Shown piece by piece: positions 17,046 to 25,492 of a DNA stretch of 64,000 nucleotides (its first letter is position 1; each line of letters begins with the position of its first letter). The position numbers were made by a program, and so were the translations under genes. The DNA lies in NCBI RefSeq assembly GCF_006148925.1, contig NZ_VAWB01000001.1, forward strand, positions 586,001 to 650,000. Reading direction: 5' to 3'. A model generated the notes under the pieces. The model was not told where the DNA came from. It ran no database searches and worked only from the letters and a program-made list of their open reading frames with translations. This DNA is from Hyunsoonleella aestuarii. GTDB taxonomy: Bacteria > Bacteroidota > Bacteroidia > Flavobacteriales > Flavobacteriaceae.

Positions 17046-18815
17046 TTAAACAATATCCATTTTTTTGAGTAAAAATGAGGCATTCATGTTTTTACAAACA
17101 CCTTGCTTTAATTTATAATCAAAATGAAGTTCATCATTAATAATTTCGGCATCAAAGTAATAATTTTTCACATCATCAAGTTCTTTTTCTATCTCACACA
17201 AACTTAGATCATGTGTTGCAATTATTCCAGTAGCATTAGACGCCACCAGCTTTTCAATAAATTTTCTTGAACCAATCGCTTTGTCGGTACTGTTCGTGCC
17301 TTTCAAAATTTCATCTAAAACAATAAAATAAGGTTCCTCATTAATAGCATCCACAATATATTTAAGTCGTTTTAACTCTGAAAAGAAATACGAGCTGTCA
17401 TCGGTTAAAGAATCTGTAGTACGCATACTTGTTATTAATTTAACTGGCGAATATTTACTCTTTTTAGCACAAATTGGCAAGCCTACATTTGCCATTACAA
17501 TATGCAATGACACCGTTCTTAAAAACGTACTCTTACCAGCCATATTAGCACCTGTAACAATAAAAAATTGTTCTTCGTTTATGTTTAAATCACTCGTTAC
17601 TCGTTTGGTTTTTTCCAATAAGGGATGTCCAAGATTTTCAGCTTTTATTACTGTCCCGCTTTTCTCAATCTTAGGAAAAACAAAGTCTGGGTGATTAAAC
17701 ACATAATTTCCTAAGGTATTATACGCGTCGAAAAAAGTGACTACTTCAAACCAATCGGATACTTTATCCGAATATTTTGAAATCCACTGTTCTATTTTAA
17801 AACTGTATTTTATATCGGTTAAAAAAAGTCCGTTTCCAAAAATGGCTCCAATTAAATTATTCCGATTATCTAGTGCATCCATAGATCTAGCAAACTGTTT
17901 AAAAATAGTGGATGCTTTTACGTCTCCTAATTGTATTTGCTTTTGTTTACCAATGAGCAACTCAGACGAAAACGATTCATTTTCAATAAGATCCAATAAA
18001 TTGGCATATTGTCTAAAAGTATCTCGAACTCTATCGGTATTTGAGGCTAAATTGTTCATTTTTTTAATAAATATTCCTGTTATGGCTAATCCCAGAAGTA
18101 ACCAATAACCAATTAAGGCATGCATCGTAATCACCGCTAAAATTGTAAGCGCAAAAACTGTTACAGAAACAACACTAAACACCAAAGGCACCCAGGACAT
18201 CTTTGGAGATAAAAATGATTTATGATGCTTCAACCAATTTATAATCTGTTTAGCAGGAGTCTCAACTTCAACTAAATTAGAAGTAGCCATATAATATTGA
18301 CGCCATTGTGGTTTGGATGCCAATTCTTTTATAACCTCTTGCCTGAGTTCTATATCTTCAATATTATTAGCTTTTAAAGCTTCAGCTAAAACTACAGTTC
18401 CATCTTTAATGGTTGTTCGGTTTATAAACTGAAAAAAAGAACCACGACCAAACAAATCAATGTCTAATGCATAAAAATGATTAGAATCTTGAAATTGCAA
18501 TCCTTTATCTCTTTCGTGAAAATCTCCAGAAGCTATTTCTATTTCATCGTTATTAATAGCCACCAAGGCTTTATGGAATACATGTTTACCTTTAATGTCT
18601 GTGTGTTTGGATAATAAATAAATGAATACCGAAATACCAGTAATAGCAAACAGTAAAGCAACCTGCCAATAATTGATTAGCATATAAAAACCAAACCCCG
18701 TAGCAACAAACACAATTAAACGAAGCGCGCTCAACAAAGTCATCTTTTTAAAAAGACGTTGTGCTTCCAATTGATACTTATCTAAATGCTTATGGTAATA
18801 TTCGATGAAATTCAT
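17046..18815 (-). CDS. Membrane-anchored MutS-like ATPase
   Basis: A 589-residue protein with the MutS ATPase domain at its C-terminus: Walker A GANMAGKSTFLRT, STDDSSYFFSELKRLK-type signature region, Walker B FIVLDEILKGTNSTD and the following ATHD. It lacks the mismatch-recognition domain of true MutS. Instead, it has two pairs of hydrophobic helices, about residues 30-67 and in the middle (SVVSVTVFALTILAVI and LLLGLAITGIFI), which should anchor it in the inner membrane. The core between them resembles the MutS lever and clamp. Start at 18815 (MNFIEYYHKHLDKYQ) is preferred over 18842. The role is unknown. Confidence 0.8.
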   Translation of the reverse strand: MNFIEYYHKHLDKYQLEAQRLFKKMTLLSALRLIVFVATGFGFYMLINYWQVALLFAITGISVFIYLLSKHTDIKGKHVFHKALVAINNDEIEIASGDFHERDKGLQFQDSNHFYALDIDLFGRGSFFQFINRTTIKDGTVVLAEALKANNIEDIELRQEVIKELASKPQWRQYYMATSNLVEVETPAKQIINWLKHHKSFLSPKMSWVPLVFSVVSVTVFALTILAVITMHALIGYWLLLGLAITGIFIKKMNNLASNTDRVRDTFRQYANLLDLIENESFSSELLIGKQKQIQLGDVKASTIFKQFARSMDALDNRNNLIGAIFGNGLFLTDIKYSFKIEQWISKYSDKVSDWFEVVTFFDAYNTLGNYVFNHPDFVFPKIEKSGTVIKAENLGHPLLEKTKRVTSDLNINEEQFFIVTGANMAGKSTFLRTVSLHIVMANVGLPICAKKSKYSPVKLITSMRTTDSLTDDSSYFFSELKRLKYIVDAINEEPYFIVLDEILKGTNSTDKAIGSRKFIEKLVASNATGIIATHDLSLCEIEKELDDVKNYYFDAEIINDELHFDYKLKQGVCKNMNASFLLKKMDIV

Positions 18816-18839
18816 GCCAAAATTGATTGAGTAAAGAAA

Positions 18840-18872
18840 CAAAAAAGCCCTGAAATACTTCAGAGCTTTAAT
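18840..18872 (-). terminator. Rho-independent terminator after the zinc protease gene
   Basis: On the minus strand the stem is GCTCTGAA / TTCAGGGC (18859-18866 with 18847-18854, one mismatch or wobble) around a 4-base loop, followed by a run of six T. It lies 19 bases after the protease stop and just before the MutS-like gene. Confidence 0.7.
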
Positions 18873-18890
18873 GCTTAATGCTTTGATTTA

Positions 18891-19586
18891 TTAATCGCGT
18901 CCACCAAAAATTTGAAGCGCCCAATACAATAGGTTAGCTAACGCTCCAATCGCAGCAACCAAATACGTTCTCGCAGCCCATTTCAAAGCGTCTTCGGAAC
19001 CTTTATATTCTTCTTGGGAAACCATATTCTTGTTTTTCAACCAAGCCAAAGCACGATTACTCGCATCATACTCCACAGGTAAGGTTATAAAACTAAATAA
19101 AGTTGCAAACCCCATAAAAACAACGCCTAAAACAGCAACCCACCAGCCTAAACCTAAACCAGCGGCACCACCTAAGATTAATCCACCAATAATTAGCCAT
19201 TGTGACATACCAGAAGTAACACTTACCATAGGCACTAAGGTAGATCGCATTTGTAACCAACTGTAAGCTTGAGCGTGTTGAACTGCATGACCACATTCGT
19301 GTGCCGCAACTGCGGCAGAAGCAGCATTTCGCTGATTATAAACGGCTTCACTTAAATTAACTGTTTTATTTTTGGGGTTGTAATGATCTGTTAAACGTCC
19401 TGGAGTTGAAATAACCTCAACATCGTATATTCCATGATCTGAAAGCATTTTTTCAGCTATTTCTCGCCCACTCATTCCATTACGCAACTGTGTTTTTGAG
19501 TATTTATCGAATTTACGTTTTAGTTGATTACTTACTAACCAACTTACTAAAGCTATTCCTCCAATTAATATATAATATCCAAACAT
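18891..19586 (-). CDS. Membrane zinc metallopeptidase, YugP family
   Basis: A 231-residue membrane protease. An N-terminal helix (residues 2-18) anchors it, the catalytic HECGH (His96, Glu97, His100) follows NQRNAASAAVAA, and two to three further helices occupy the C-terminal half. The family (Pfam peptidase_M.. YugP type) is widespread, with unknown substrates. It is the last gene of a minus-strand group with a SemiSWEET gene 80 bases upstream and is closed by a terminator. Confidence 0.85.
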   Translation of the reverse strand: MFGYYILIGGIALVSWLVSNQLKRKFDKYSKTQLRNGMSGREIAEKMLSDHGIYDVEVISTPGRLTDHYNPKNKTVNLSEAVYNQRNAASAAVAAHECGHAVQHAQAYSWLQMRSTLVPMVSVTSGMSQWLIIGGLILGGAAGLGLGWWVAVLGVVFMGFATLFSFITLPVEYDASNRALAWLKNKNMVSQEEYKGSEDALKWAARTYLVAAIGALANLLYWALQIFGGRD

Positions 19587-19666
19587 GTTTTTTAATTTTA
19601 TTTCTCAAATAAAGATAGCAATAATTGCACCATTTATTAAGCGTGAAAGTTTGTCAGTCGCTTTAA

Positions 19667-19918
19667 TTATTTCTTCGAGTATTTCATTTTGAAATATAAC
19701 AACAGAAACGAAGAAATAGCGGTTATAGTATTTGCAAAAATCATGGAAGGGCTTTTCATTAAAATACCATAGACCAACCAACCCACAATGCCTATAAAAA
19801 ATATTAATAGCATCGACAAGGACAGTCCCGATACGTCTTTTGTCTTCCAAGTTTTATAAACCTGAGGCAAAAAAGCCCCGGTGGTTAAAATGGCAGCAGC
19901 AAAGCCAATTATTTCCAT
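19667..19918 (-). CDS. SemiSWEET-type (MtN3/PQ-loop) small transporter
   Basis: An 83-residue protein with three hydrophobic helices and the PQ motif in GAFLPQVYKTWKTKDVSGLSLSM, the signature of bacterial SemiSWEETs. Two copies form one sugar-transport unit. The lysine-rich end (YFKMKYSKK) should be cytoplasmic. The gene follows the DUF6370 gene by 11 bases. An overlapping 81-codon reading frame on the same strand is not coding. The sugar is unknown. Confidence 0.85.
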   Translation of the reverse strand: MEIIGFAAAILTTGAFLPQVYKTWKTKDVSGLSLSMLLIFFIGIVGWLVYGILMKSPSMIFANTITAISSFLLLYFKMKYSKK

Positions 19919-19929
19919 ATTTTATCGGA

Positions 19930-20235
19930 TTAATCTAATAATTCAACTGAACTAACTTTGAATCGCCCTCCTTGTAAATTACCATTTACCTCAGCTTTTC
20001 TAATTACTTCACAAAATCCAGTTTTTTCATCATGGGCATCACCAAAATCGTCAATATCTGGACCATCAACGAAGTAAGAGTCACCATTAATTCGAACTGC
20101 TAAATTACAGCCTTTTTTAGAGGTAAGTCCAAACTGACATTGACCACAAGACATTTCCACAATTTGTTTTTGTATTTTCTTATTCTGACATGTAAAACCT
20201 AAAAACATAGCCAAAATTATAATTATTCTTTTCAT
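19930..20235 (-). CDS. DUF6370 family lipoprotein
   Basis: A 101-residue protein. From the ATG at 20235 it starts MKRIIIILAMFLGFTCQNKK, a short lipoprotein signal with the lipidated Cys in FTC. The mature part carries CGQCQFGL, GCNLAVRINGDSYFVDG and a further Cys in GFCEVIRKAEV. This matches the cysteine pattern I know as DUF6370; its function is unknown. The CGQC could be a metal or redox site. An upstream in-frame ATG at 20268 would spoil the signal peptide. It lies 11 bases before the SemiSWEET gene. Confidence 0.72.
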   Translation of the reverse strand: MKRIIIILAMFLGFTCQNKKIQKQIVEMSCGQCQFGLTSKKGCNLAVRINGDSYFVDGPDIDDFGDAHDEKTGFCEVIRKAEVNGNLQGGRFKVSSVELLD

Positions 20236-20302
20236 ATTTTTATATTTTAAAAAGTGATATAAACGCAAAATTTTTAATGAAAAATTGTGGCTGACTTTTA
20301 AA

Positions 20303-20350
20303 CGGAATCTTATTTCAACAGATTCGCATGTCGCTCCTCCTCAGAATGAC
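20303..20350. repeat. Probable dispersed intergenic repeat, single copy here
   Basis: The segment reads, on the minus strand, as GTCATTCTGAGGAGGAGCGAC followed by ATGCGAATCTG..., a pattern I know from dispersed repeats between genes in Flavobacteriaceae. It ends two bases from the leuS stop and is more GC-rich than the gap around it. Only one copy occurs in this window, so repeat status rests on memory of the motif, not on a comparison. Confidence 0.35.
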
Positions 20351-20351
20351 A

Positions 20352-23165
20352 TTAACCAACTATATTTACAATCTTTCCCGGAACAACGATTACTTTTTTT
20401 GGTGCTCTGCCCGCCAATTGCTCCTGTGTTTTTTCGTTATCTAGAACTGCCTTTTCTATGTCTTCTTTACTCAAATTTAGCGGTAATTCCATAGTAAAGC
20501 GCATTTTACCATTAAAAGAAATCGGGTAATTCTTTGTGCTTTCTACTAAATGACTTTCATCAAACTCTGGAAATGGTGCTGTTGAAATGGACTCGCTATT
20601 TCCTAACTGGCTCCATAATTCTTCTGAAATATGCGGTGCGTAAGGTGAAATTAAAATTAATAGTGGCTCTAATATCTCGTTAGATGTGCATTTTTGAGAT
20701 GTTAACTCGTTAACAGCAATCATAAACGTAGACACCGATGTATTAAAAGAGAAATTCTCTATATCTTCTTGAACCTTTTTGATGGTTTTGTGAAGCGTTT
20801 TTAAGCTATCTTTTGTTGGGTTTACATTAGTTACTTTAACTCCATTGTCATCAAAATACAATTTCCATAATTTCTTTAAGAAACCATGAACTCCTGTAAT
20901 ACCAGCTGTATTCCAAGGCTTATACTGCTCTAATGGCCCTAAAAACATTTCATAAAGGCGTAAACTGTCTGCCCCGTATCGTTCACAAATATTATCTGGG
21001 TTTACTACGTTGTATTTGGATTTGGACATTTTTTCAACGTCTCTACCAACCTTGTAAACACCTTCTTCTAAAACAAATTCAGCATCCATAAATTCAGGAC
21101 GCCATTTTTTAAAAGCTTCAATATCTAGTTCATCAGAAGAGTTTATAAAAGATACATCAGCATGAATAGGTTGCACCTCTAAATCACCAATCAATCCCAT
21201 AGACAAGAATTTATTCTCACCCTCAACACGATAAACAAATGCACTGGTCCCCAAAATCATTCCCTGATTTATCAGTTTTTTAGCGTACTCGTCATGATTC
21301 ACATAACCTTTATCAAACATAAACTTTTGCCAGAAACGAGAGTACAATAAGTGCCCCGTAGCATGTTCTGAACCACCTATGTATAAATCTACTTGTTGCC
21401 AATAATCAATAGCCTCTTTTGAGAAGATAGCATCTTCATTATTTGGATCCATGTATCGATTAAAATACTGAGAACTTCCTGCCCACCCTGGCATGGTATT
21501 TAACTCTAATGGAAAAACATTTTCATTATCGATTAAATTATTTGAGACTACTTCCGCCTTGAGGCGGTCCCAGGCCCAAACCGTAGCGTTTCCTAGAGGC
21601 GGTTCGCCGGTTTCGGTTGGTAAATATTTTTCTACTTCTGGTAATTCAATTGGTAAATGTTCGGTGTCTATCATTTGTGGCAAGCCATTCACATAATACA
21701 CTGGAAATGGTTCTCCCCAATAGCGCTGACGGCTAAAAACCGCATCGCGTAAACGGTAATTGGTTTTTCCTTCACCTTGACCTATTTGTTCTAATTCATA
21801 AATGGCACGTTTAGTGGCTTTTTTATAATTCAGTCCATTTAAGAAATCACTATTCGCAATGATGGTTTTTTCTTTGTCAGCAAAGGCTTCTTCCGAAATA
21901 TCAACGCCATCAAAAATATTAGGAATTGGAATATCAAAATGTTTTGCAAAATCGTAATCGCGTTGATCACCACATGGCACCGACATCACTGCTCCTGTTC
22001 CATAGCCAGCTAACACATAATCGCCAATCCAAATAGGAATCGGTTCTTTTGTAAACGGATGTTCTGCGTACGCGCCAGTAAATGCTCCAGTAATGGTTTT
22101 AACATCTGCCATTCTATCGCGTTCACTGCGCTTTGCAGTAGCCTCTATATAAGCTTCAACTTCAGATTTTTGTTCTGTTGTTGTAATTTTAGACACTAGG
22201 TCGTGCTCTGGCGCCAAAGTCATAAAACTCACTCCAAAAATGGTATCAGGTCTAGTTGTAAAAACGTCAATAAAAGCCTCGTGGTTGTTTACATTAAATG
22301 TAACAGAAGCCCCAACCGATTTTCCAATCCAGTTGCGTTGGCTTTCTTTTAAAGAATCTGTCCAATCAATAGTATCTAAACCTTGAAGTAACCTTTCTGC
22401 ATAAGCCGAAATACGCATACTCCATTGCGTCATTTTTTTACGTATTACAGGATGCCCTCCGCGTTCTGATACACCATTAACAATTTCATCATTTGCCAAA
22501 ACTGTTCCCAATGCAGGGCACCAGTTTACTTCCGTTTCGGCTAAATAGGTTAATCTATATTGTAGTAATATTTTTTGTTGCTCTTCTGATGTGAAACTAT
22601 TCCAATCTTCAGCTATAAACACTTCAACATCATCATCACAGACTGCCTTAACATTAAAATTGCCCTCAGTCTCAAAAACTTTTATTAATTCTGAAATATC
22701 TTCAGCTTTACCCGAATCATTATTAAACCAAGAATTGAATAATTGAATGAAAACCCACTGCGTCCATTTATAATACTTTGGATCACTCGTGCGTACTTCG
22801 CGAGACCAATCGAATGAAAACCCTATTTGATCTAGCTGGCGGCGGTATGTTTTTATATTTTCTGCTGTCGTTATAGCTGGGTGCTGTCCCGTTTGAATCG
22901 CATACTGCTCCGCGGGAAGCCCAAAACTGTCATACCCTTGAGGATGCAAGACATTAAACCCTTGGTGACGTTTATAACGAGCATAAATATCGGAAGCAAT
23001 ATAACCTAATGGATGTCCTACATGTAAACCTGCCCCACTTGGATAAGGAAACATATCTAAAACATAATATTTTGGTTTATCGCTATTATTTTCAGCTTTA
23101 AAAGTTTGATTCTCCGCCCAATACTTTTGCCATTTGGCTTCAATTTCGTTGAAATTGTATCTCAT
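20352..23165 (-). CDS. leuS: Leucyl-tRNA synthetase
   Basis: A 937-residue class I synthetase charging tRNA-Leu. Visible landmarks are the HIGH-type HVGHPLGY near residue 48, the editing (CP1) domain with TTRPDTIFGVSFMTLAPEHDLV, and the KMSKS loop (VEKMSKSKYNVVNPD) near residue 715. The C-terminus ends APKKVIVVPGKIVNIVG. Length is normal for the family. The coding sequence contains a GC-rich palindromic stretch around 21554-21610 that differs from the surrounding composition. A promoter box lies 28 bases upstream. Confidence 0.97.
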   Translation of the reverse strand: MRYNFNEIEAKWQKYWAENQTFKAENNSDKPKYYVLDMFPYPSGAGLHVGHPLGYIASDIYARYKRHQGFNVLHPQGYDSFGLPAEQYAIQTGQHPAITTAENIKTYRRQLDQIGFSFDWSREVRTSDPKYYKWTQWVFIQLFNSWFNNDSGKAEDISELIKVFETEGNFNVKAVCDDDVEVFIAEDWNSFTSEEQQKILLQYRLTYLAETEVNWCPALGTVLANDEIVNGVSERGGHPVIRKKMTQWSMRISAYAERLLQGLDTIDWTDSLKESQRNWIGKSVGASVTFNVNNHEAFIDVFTTRPDTIFGVSFMTLAPEHDLVSKITTTEQKSEVEAYIEATAKRSERDRMADVKTITGAFTGAYAEHPFTKEPIPIWIGDYVLAGYGTGAVMSVPCGDQRDYDFAKHFDIPIPNIFDGVDISEEAFADKEKTIIANSDFLNGLNYKKATKRAIYELEQIGQGEGKTNYRLRDAVFSRQRYWGEPFPVYYVNGLPQMIDTEHLPIELPEVEKYLPTETGEPPLGNATVWAWDRLKAEVVSNNLIDNENVFPLELNTMPGWAGSSQYFNRYMDPNNEDAIFSKEAIDYWQQVDLYIGGSEHATGHLLYSRFWQKFMFDKGYVNHDEYAKKLINQGMILGTSAFVYRVEGENKFLSMGLIGDLEVQPIHADVSFINSSDELDIEAFKKWRPEFMDAEFVLEEGVYKVGRDVEKMSKSKYNVVNPDNICERYGADSLRLYEMFLGPLEQYKPWNTAGITGVHGFLKKLWKLYFDDNGVKVTNVNPTKDSLKTLHKTIKKVQEDIENFSFNTSVSTFMIAVNELTSQKCTSNEILEPLLILISPYAPHISEELWSQLGNSESISTAPFPEFDESHLVESTKNYPISFNGKMRFTMELPLNLSKEDIEKAVLDNEKTQEQLAGRAPKKVIVVPGKIVNIVG
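21554..21567. repeat. GC-rich palindrome inside leuS
   Basis: CCGCCT at 21554-21559 and AGGCGG at 21562-21567 form a perfect 6-base inverted repeat with a 2-base loop. A related AGAGGCGGTTC follows at 21595-21605. Both stand out in AT-rich coding sequence. In the protein this encodes the segment WDRLKAEVV, so the element, if it is one, keeps the frame. Confidence 0.4.
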
Positions 23166-23192
23166 CCGTTCTTGTCCCTTTTAATAAAAGCG

Positions 23193-23200
23193 CAAATTTA
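23193..23200 (-). promoter_or_regulatory. Promoter -7 box for leuS
   Basis: Minus-strand TAAATTTG fits TAnnTTTG and lies 27 bases before the leuS ATG. A TTG lies 12 bases further upstream, closer than the usual -33 spacing. Confidence 0.45.
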
Positions 23201-23267
23201 CGGTTTATAAATCAACTTAAAAACCTTTTATTTACTAAAAGAAATAGGGCATTTGACAATATAAATT

Positions 23268-23275
23268 TACTTTTG
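23268..23275 (+). promoter_or_regulatory. Promoter -7 box for the EamA transporter gene
   Basis: TACTTTTG fits TAnnTTTG exactly and lies 16 bases before the TTG start at 23292. This gives a very short leader and a divergent arrangement with the leuS promoter. Confidence 0.45.
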
Positions 23276-23291
23276 ATATCTTAAAACCATA

Positions 23292-24209
23292 TTGTTGAAT
23301 TCAAATATTTACAAGGCTCATGTTGCTCTTCTTGGAGCTAACTTAATTTACGGCGCCAATTATATTATTGCAAAAGGAATTATGCCGGAAAAAATTAATC
23401 CAAACGCATTTGTTTTTATGCGTTTAGCATGTTGTGTTATTCTGTTTTGGTTTATTAAATTTTTGTTCATCAAAGAAAAAGTTGAACAAAAAGATTTTTT
23501 GAGAATAGCTCTTTGTGGGCTGCTTGGGGCAGCAGCAAATATGTTGTTTTTCTTTCATGGAATTAATTTAACATCGCCGGTGGATGCTTCAATTATTATG
23601 ACTGTAACGCCAGTTATTGTTTTAATTTTTAGTTTTTTCATTCTTAAAGAGCCCATTACCAAAAACAAACTCCTAGGTATTATAATTGGCGGTATAGGAG
23701 CGCTAATTCTTATTCTCTATGGAAATAACTCCGCTGGAACAAGTTCTTTTCTTGGGAATTTATTTGTGTTTATAAATGCTACATGCTATGGCCTTTACCT
23801 TGTTATTGTAAAACCCTTAATGAAAAAATATAATGCCATAACTATTATTAGCTGGATGTTTTTATTCGGGCTAATGTTTGTAACTCCTTTCATTTTAAAT
23901 GATTTTACAAAAACTAATTTTGAATATTTTACGACTAGTACTTATCTAGTTATTGGGTATGTTGTTTTGTTTACCACCTTTTTTGCATATTTATTCAATA
24001 TTTACGCACTTAATTTTGTTTCTCCATCCGTAACGAGCAGCTATATTTATTTACAACCTGTAATTAGCTTTATTATGGTTGGGATTTATGCTTACATTTT
24101 TATGAAAGATAAATACGCACAGGATATTAATCTCATAAAAATATTAAGCTGTATTATGGTCATTATCGGAGTTTACATTATTAGCAAACCACCTAAGAAA
24201 TTTGCTTAA
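23292..24209 (+). CDS. EamA/DMT-family transporter
   Basis: A 305-residue inner-membrane protein with ten hydrophobic helices arranged as two EamA repeats. The first repeat opens VALLGANLIYGANYIIAKG and has TSPVDASIIMTVTPVIVLIFSFF; the second contains NATCYGLYLVIVKPLMKKYNAITII and SPSVTSSYIYLQPVISF. Members export or import small metabolites; the substrate is unknown. The start is TTG at 23292 or the next codon, also TTG (23295). It is transcribed away from leuS. Confidence 0.87.
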   Translation: MLNSNIYKAHVALLGANLIYGANYIIAKGIMPEKINPNAFVFMRLACCVILFWFIKFLFIKEKVEQKDFLRIALCGLLGAAANMLFFFHGINLTSPVDASIIMTVTPVIVLIFSFFILKEPITKNKLLGIIIGGIGALILILYGNNSAGTSSFLGNLFVFINATCYGLYLVIVKPLMKKYNAITIISWMFLFGLMFVTPFILNDFTKTNFEYFTTSTYLVIGYVVLFTTFFAYLFNIYALNFVSPSVTSSYIYLQPVISFIMVGIYAYIFMKDKYAQDINLIKILSCIMVIIGVYIISKPPKKFA

Positions 24210-24291
24210 ACACAACAATATTGAAATGTTTTAGTTAATACAAGAGAGATTACATTTACTTTATTATTTTTACCTCAATAATCAAACTTTT

Positions 24292-25170
24292 ATGAGCTCA
24301 TCCTTTGAAAAACACCAAAAACGCAGATTAGTGTCTTCATACTTTTCGGTAGTTTTAAGTATTGCTTTAGTCTTGTTTTTGTTGGGTTTGTTAGGACTTT
24401 TGGTTCTTAACGCTAAAAAAGTTTCTGACCATTTTAAGGAACAGGTTGTTGTTACTATTTACTTAAAAGATTCTGCTAAGCAAGTTGAGACCAAACAACT
24501 TGAAAAAAGTTTAGCCATGTCTGATTATGTGAAATCGACCGAATATGTATCTAAAGAACAAGCGGCAGAATTTATGAAAGCAGAAAATGGAGAAGATTTC
24601 ATGGATTTTGTAGGTTATAATCCGCTTCAGAATTCGATAGATGTGCATTTAAAAGCAGATTATGTAAATTCCGAGCAGCTTGAAAAGATTTCGACGGAAG
24701 CACTGAATAAGAACTTTGTTGATGAAGTATCTTATGACAACGACTTGGTTAATTTAATGAATGATAACGTTAAGAAAATAAGTTTCTGGGTGCTTTTTAT
24801 TAGTTCCATATTTACTTTAATAGCTGTTTTATTAATTAACAGCTCCATTAGACTAGCTGTTTACTCGAAACGATTCACTATAAAAACCATGCAAATGGTA
24901 GGTGCTACCAAACAGTTTATTAGACGTCCCTTTGTATGGAAAAGTGTAAGACTTGGCATAATTGGTGCCGTATTAGCACTTATAGGCATGAGTTTTGTTT
25001 TATACTATCTAAATCGAACATTTCCTGAACTTGGTTTACTTAATAAGCCGATTTTAGTAATATTACTTTTTGCATTAGTTTTTGGATTAGGTATTTTAAT
25101 AACTTGGATAAGTACACATTTTGCAACACAGCGCTTTTTGAATTTAAAAACGGATCAGCTTTATTATTAA
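24292..25170 (+). CDS. ftsX: Cell division protein FtsX
   Basis: A 292-residue membrane protein with the FtsX layout. There is one helix at about residues 18-40, a periplasmic domain (residues 45-160) including QVVVTIYLKDSAK, then three C-terminal helices, with SIRLAVYSKRFTIKTMQMVGATKQFIRRPF before helix three. With the ATPase FtsE (not in this window) it controls cell-wall hydrolases at the septum. The N-terminal SSYFSVVLSIALVLFLLGLLGLL is typical of the Bacteroidota version. It is followed by DUF3098 in the standard flavobacterial order. Confidence 0.93.
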   Translation: MSSSFEKHQKRRLVSSYFSVVLSIALVLFLLGLLGLLVLNAKKVSDHFKEQVVVTIYLKDSAKQVETKQLEKSLAMSDYVKSTEYVSKEQAAEFMKAENGEDFMDFVGYNPLQNSIDVHLKADYVNSEQLEKISTEALNKNFVDEVSYDNDLVNLMNDNVKKISFWVLFISSIFTLIAVLLINSSIRLAVYSKRFTIKTMQMVGATKQFIRRPFVWKSVRLGIIGAVLALIGMSFVLYYLNRTFPELGLLNKPILVILLFALVFGLGILITWISTHFATQRFLNLKTDQLYY

Positions 25171-25237
25171 AAACTATTAACACTATTTTTTAAATAAATA
25201 TTTTAATTTGCACTAAATTATTTTGCAACAGCGTATT

Positions 25238-25492
25238 ATGGGAGAAAAAAAACGTAAAGAAGCATCAAGACCTGCATTTGTTTTTGGAAAGAAAAACTAT
25301 AAATGGATGTTTATAGGACTCACTTGTATTGCAATTGGTTTTATTTTAATGTCTGGTGGCGGAAGTGATGACCCTAATGTTTTTAATCCTGAAATATTTT
25401 CTTGGAGACGTATTCGTTTAGCACCTACATTAGTACTAATTGGTTTTGGTATTCAGATATATGCCATCTTATTGAATCCTGATAAGAAATAA
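25238..25492 (+). CDS. DUF3098 membrane protein
   Basis: An 84-residue protein with two hydrophobic helices, KWMFIGLTCIAIGFILMSGG and LAPTLVLIGFGIQIYAILL. Between them is the family signature DDPNVFNPEIFSWRRIRLAP. Function is unknown. In Flavobacteriaceae it normally sits between ftsX and uppP. Here its stop abuts the stop of the convergent manA gene and uppP is almost 10 kb away. The ATG at 25238 is preferred to the upstream TTG at 25223. Confidence 0.88.
   Translation: MGEKKRKEASRPAFVFGKKNYKWMFIGLTCIAIGFILMSGGGSDDPNVFNPEIFSWRRIRLAPTLVLIGFGIQIYAILLNPDKK

Noticed and set aside
17737-18108. 123-codon open frame on the plus strand
   Set aside because: Antisense to the MutS-like gene, with no recognisable domain.
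19605-19850. 81-codon frame overlapping the SemiSWEET gene on the same strand
   Set aside because: No family match, while the SemiSWEET frame has three helices and the PQ motif.
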